Positions 62,734 through 64,000 of a DNA stretch of 64,000 bases are shown piece after piece. The translations under genes and the position numbers were made by a program. Source of the stretch: Microbacterium sulfonylureivorans (GTDB lineage: Bacteria; Actinomycetota; Actinomycetes; Actinomycetales; Microbacteriaceae). The DNA lies in the NCBI RefSeq assembly GCF_003999995.1, contig NZ_RJAD01000001.1:868001-932000 (forward strand), read 5' to 3'. Position 1 is the first letter of the stretch. Each line of letters starts with the position of its first letter. The notes beneath the pieces were generated by a model, which searched no databases, was not told the DNA's origin, and was given only the letters and a program-made list of their open reading frames with translations.

Positions 62734-62750
62734 TTAGTAAAGTTTCCTAT
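62734..62750. promoter_or_regulatory. ROK-type operator, copy 4 (inverted)
   Basis: TTAGTAAAGTTTCCTAT is the reverse complement of ATAGGAAACTTTACTAA, differing from copies 1-3 only in one outer base. It lies immediately before the ribosome-binding site of the binding-protein gene. Confidence 0.8.
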
Positions 62751-62765
62751 CCCAAAGTAGATCAA

Positions 62766-63228
62766 CTCCCGGCCCGCCTGTCAATGTTTTCCGCTCACTG
62801 AGGCCGAAGCGGAATCAACGCGAGGAAACGGAAGGGCCCACCTTGAGATCTGAACCCGTACTCGCTGGGCGGCAGCTCCGGCAGCCTGGGCGCCGACGGC
62901 GACGGCGGGCAAGCGCGGACTCCGGCCAAAACGAGAGGCCGAGCTGTGGCTGACGAGACCGAGGGTAACTGCCCTCCGTCTCTTCTTTCTCAGATCTTTC
63001 TCAATCCACCCCGCGGCTGCGAATCTCCGTCATCGATGAGCAGATTGCTAGGCGCGGTCCGCCAGCAACCCTCACTTCGCTGACGCTTCAAAGCGCCGAT
63101 CAGGAAGCGGCTTCTGATCTGGGAAAGATTTGAGAAAGGACCCAACCGCCGCGAACTGACGTGACAGGGCTGCATCGACCCGGAGCATCTCAAGCGGCTC
63201 TGCACGACCGCGAAACACCTTGAAAACT
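62766..63228. other. Intergenic region without a convincing gene
   Basis: About 460 bp upstream of the transporter operon. No frame has a good ribosome-binding site or motif. A tRNA-like fragment TGAACCCGTACTC (about 62852) matches the one near 43903. Confidence 0.45.
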
Positions 63229-63256
63229 GCGGACACGGAGGGATTTGAACCCTCAC
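63229..63256 (-). repeat. tRNA-Ser-like 3' end fragment, copy C
   Basis: On the minus strand it reads GTGAGGGTTCAAATCCCTC then CGTGTCCGC, a T-arm and acceptor 3' strand. No tRNA 5' part precedes it. It is similar to, but not identical with, copies A and B, which have CGTCTCCG acceptor ends. The matching island-end motif follows at 63419-63470. Confidence 0.6.
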
Positions 63257-63418
63257 TTTCCAACTGGCCGTCTGGCTGACAGACGACGCGCGTCAGGCGG
63301 CATCATGCGACGCTCCCGTGCGATTTTCCGCAGAAACATGCGGAATTTCTGACCCTCTCGTCCTCCCGTCATCGATCGATACGGGCTGCGCGTGGTCGGC
63401 CTTCGTTGTGCGTGTGTG

Positions 63419-63470
63419 TACCTGGTTTGACCTGTCTGCCCACAGCTTGTGGGCAAAATCTGGGCACACG
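63419..63470. repeat. Island-end motif, copy 2
   Basis: TACCTGGTTTGACCTGT followed by TTGTGGGCAAAATCTGGGC, matching 39745-39791. It lies 163 bp to the right of the tRNA-like fragment, the same spacing as copy 1. Confidence 0.5.
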
Positions 63471-63570
63471 CCACCGCTGCGACGAGACTCCCTCGCCACG
63501 CCAAATGGGTCGCGGGTGACGGTGAGGTTGAACCCACCACTCTCGGACAGCGTGAGTAGACCCTGCCCCC

Positions 63571-64000
63571 TCAGGGCGTCGCGCCGGGCGCTGACGCCGC
63601 CGGGTTCGCTGCCCACGAGGCGAGCAGCCGCAGACGCTCCGCGGACGGCGAGCCAGGTTCTGCCGTGTAAATCAGGAGCACCTGTCCAGGTTCGGCGGTA
63701 ATGGCCAGTTCCTCATACGCGAGCGTCAGGTCACCGACGACGGGGTGATGGAATCGTTTCGTGCCGGTGCCGTGAGTACGCACGTTGTGCGCGGCCCACA
63801 GCGTGCGGAAGAGGTCGCTCTGGGTGGACAGCTCCCCGACGAGGTCTTGGATCCCTTTGTCGTGGGGGTCGCGGCCGGCTTCGGCACGGATGACCGCGAC
63901 GCACATCTCAGCGAACAGGTCCCAGTCGGGGTAGAAGTCGTGGGCAGCGGGATCGAGGAACTGGAACCGGGCGAAGTTCGGGACCCGTCCGCCCTCGCCG
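63571..64000 (-). CDS. MmyB-like transcriptional regulator, C-terminal part (5' end outside the window)
   Basis: About 142 residues run off the right edge. The visible part begins GEGGRVPNFARFQFLDPAA and includes DFYPDWDLFAEMCVAVIRAEAG, FRTLWAAHNVRTHGTGTKRFHHPVVGDLTL and VLLIYTAEPGSPSAERLRLLASWA. This is the MmyB-type PAS-like ligand-binding domain that follows an XRE HTH in actinobacterial regulators. The HTH would be encoded beyond 64000. Target genes are not in view. Confidence 0.88.
   Translation of the reverse strand, partial: GEGGRVPNFARFQFLDPAAHDFYPDWDLFAEMCVAVIRAEAGRDPHDKGIQDLVGELSTQSDLFRTLWAAHNVRTHGTGTKRFHHPVVGDLTLAYEELAITAEPGQVLLIYTAEPGSPSAERLRLLASWAANPAASAPGATP

Noticed and set aside
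1..64000. CRISPR arrays, insertion sequences, intact integrase or phage genes
   Set aside because: No regularly spaced repeats, transposase or integrase motifs were seen on either strand.

Overview
The window looks like chromosomal DNA from a high-G+C actinobacterium, most likely a Microbacterium-like member of the Microbacteriaceae. This rests on the strong third-position G/C bias, the many GTG/TTG starts, dense stop/start-overlapping operons, LacI/ROK/RpiR regulators, and three CUT1 sugar ABC transporters that lack their own ATPase (presumably served by a shared MsiK-type ATPase elsewhere). The genus is an inference. Almost everything visible serves capture and breakdown of glycans, arranged as separate, locally regulated modules.

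(1) 1-11 kb, amino-sugar / peptidoglycan recycling. A minus-strand operon carries a Dpp/Opp-type ABC importer (solute-binding protein, two permeases, fused double ATPase), an unrecognised TIM-barrel-like protein, a MurR/RpiR regulator, and a fused MurQ etherase plus BadF-type sugar kinase. It ends in the start of what looks like a frameshifted GH20 hexosaminidase running off the left edge. Divergently, nagB is coupled to two DUF202 membrane proteins. Two TGAAA-N5-TTYCA sites lie between the two arms. An ArsR-SulP pair (11.4-13.4 kb) and a 57-residue membrane protein follow.

(2) 13.6-20.2 kb, a fructoside-like module. It has a GH32-type hydrolase, a CUT1 transporter, a LacI regulator and an alpha/beta-hydrolase. 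Two copies of one 20-bp palindrome mark the two outward promoters.

(3) 20.4-37.8 kb, a polysaccharide-utilisation operon of 13 minus-strand genes: CUT1 transporter, GH2, two GH127, metallo-beta-lactamase-fold lactonase, enolase-superfamily dehydratase, FAH-type hydrolase, SDR, GH88 unsaturated uronidase, IlvD/Edd-type dehydratase and zinc alcohol dehydrogenase. LacI-type operators lie in front of it and a lacI gene lies upstream. Together they suggest uptake of uronate- and deoxysugar- or arabinose-containing oligosaccharides and non-phosphorylative sugar-acid catabolism. A DHA2-type MFS exporter lies beyond.

(4) 39.5-43.7 kb, a small cassette of LacI, a DapA-family aldolase/lyase and an Nramp-fold transporter with altered metal motifs. 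It is flanked by two ~92-bp direct repeats that contain a tRNA-Ser-like 3' end and its terminator hairpin.

(5) 44.5-62.7 kb, a ROK-controlled amino-sugar regulon. It holds a second nagB behind a decayed ROK gene; a Firmicutes-looking, lower-G+C pair of exported propeller proteins; the operon ROK-GH4-sugar kinase-Gfo/Idh/MocA-MDR-Gfo/Idh/MocA; the convergent operon kinase-SIS-GH84; a GNAT; and a CUT1 transporter. Four copies of one TTAGGAAACTTTACTA-type site tie these together. A third tRNA-3'-like fragment lies at 63.2 kb, and a partial MmyB-type regulator runs off the right edge.

The tRNA-3'-like repeats at 39.5, 43.7 and 63.2 kb suggest that modules 4 and 5 are accreted genomic-island segments.
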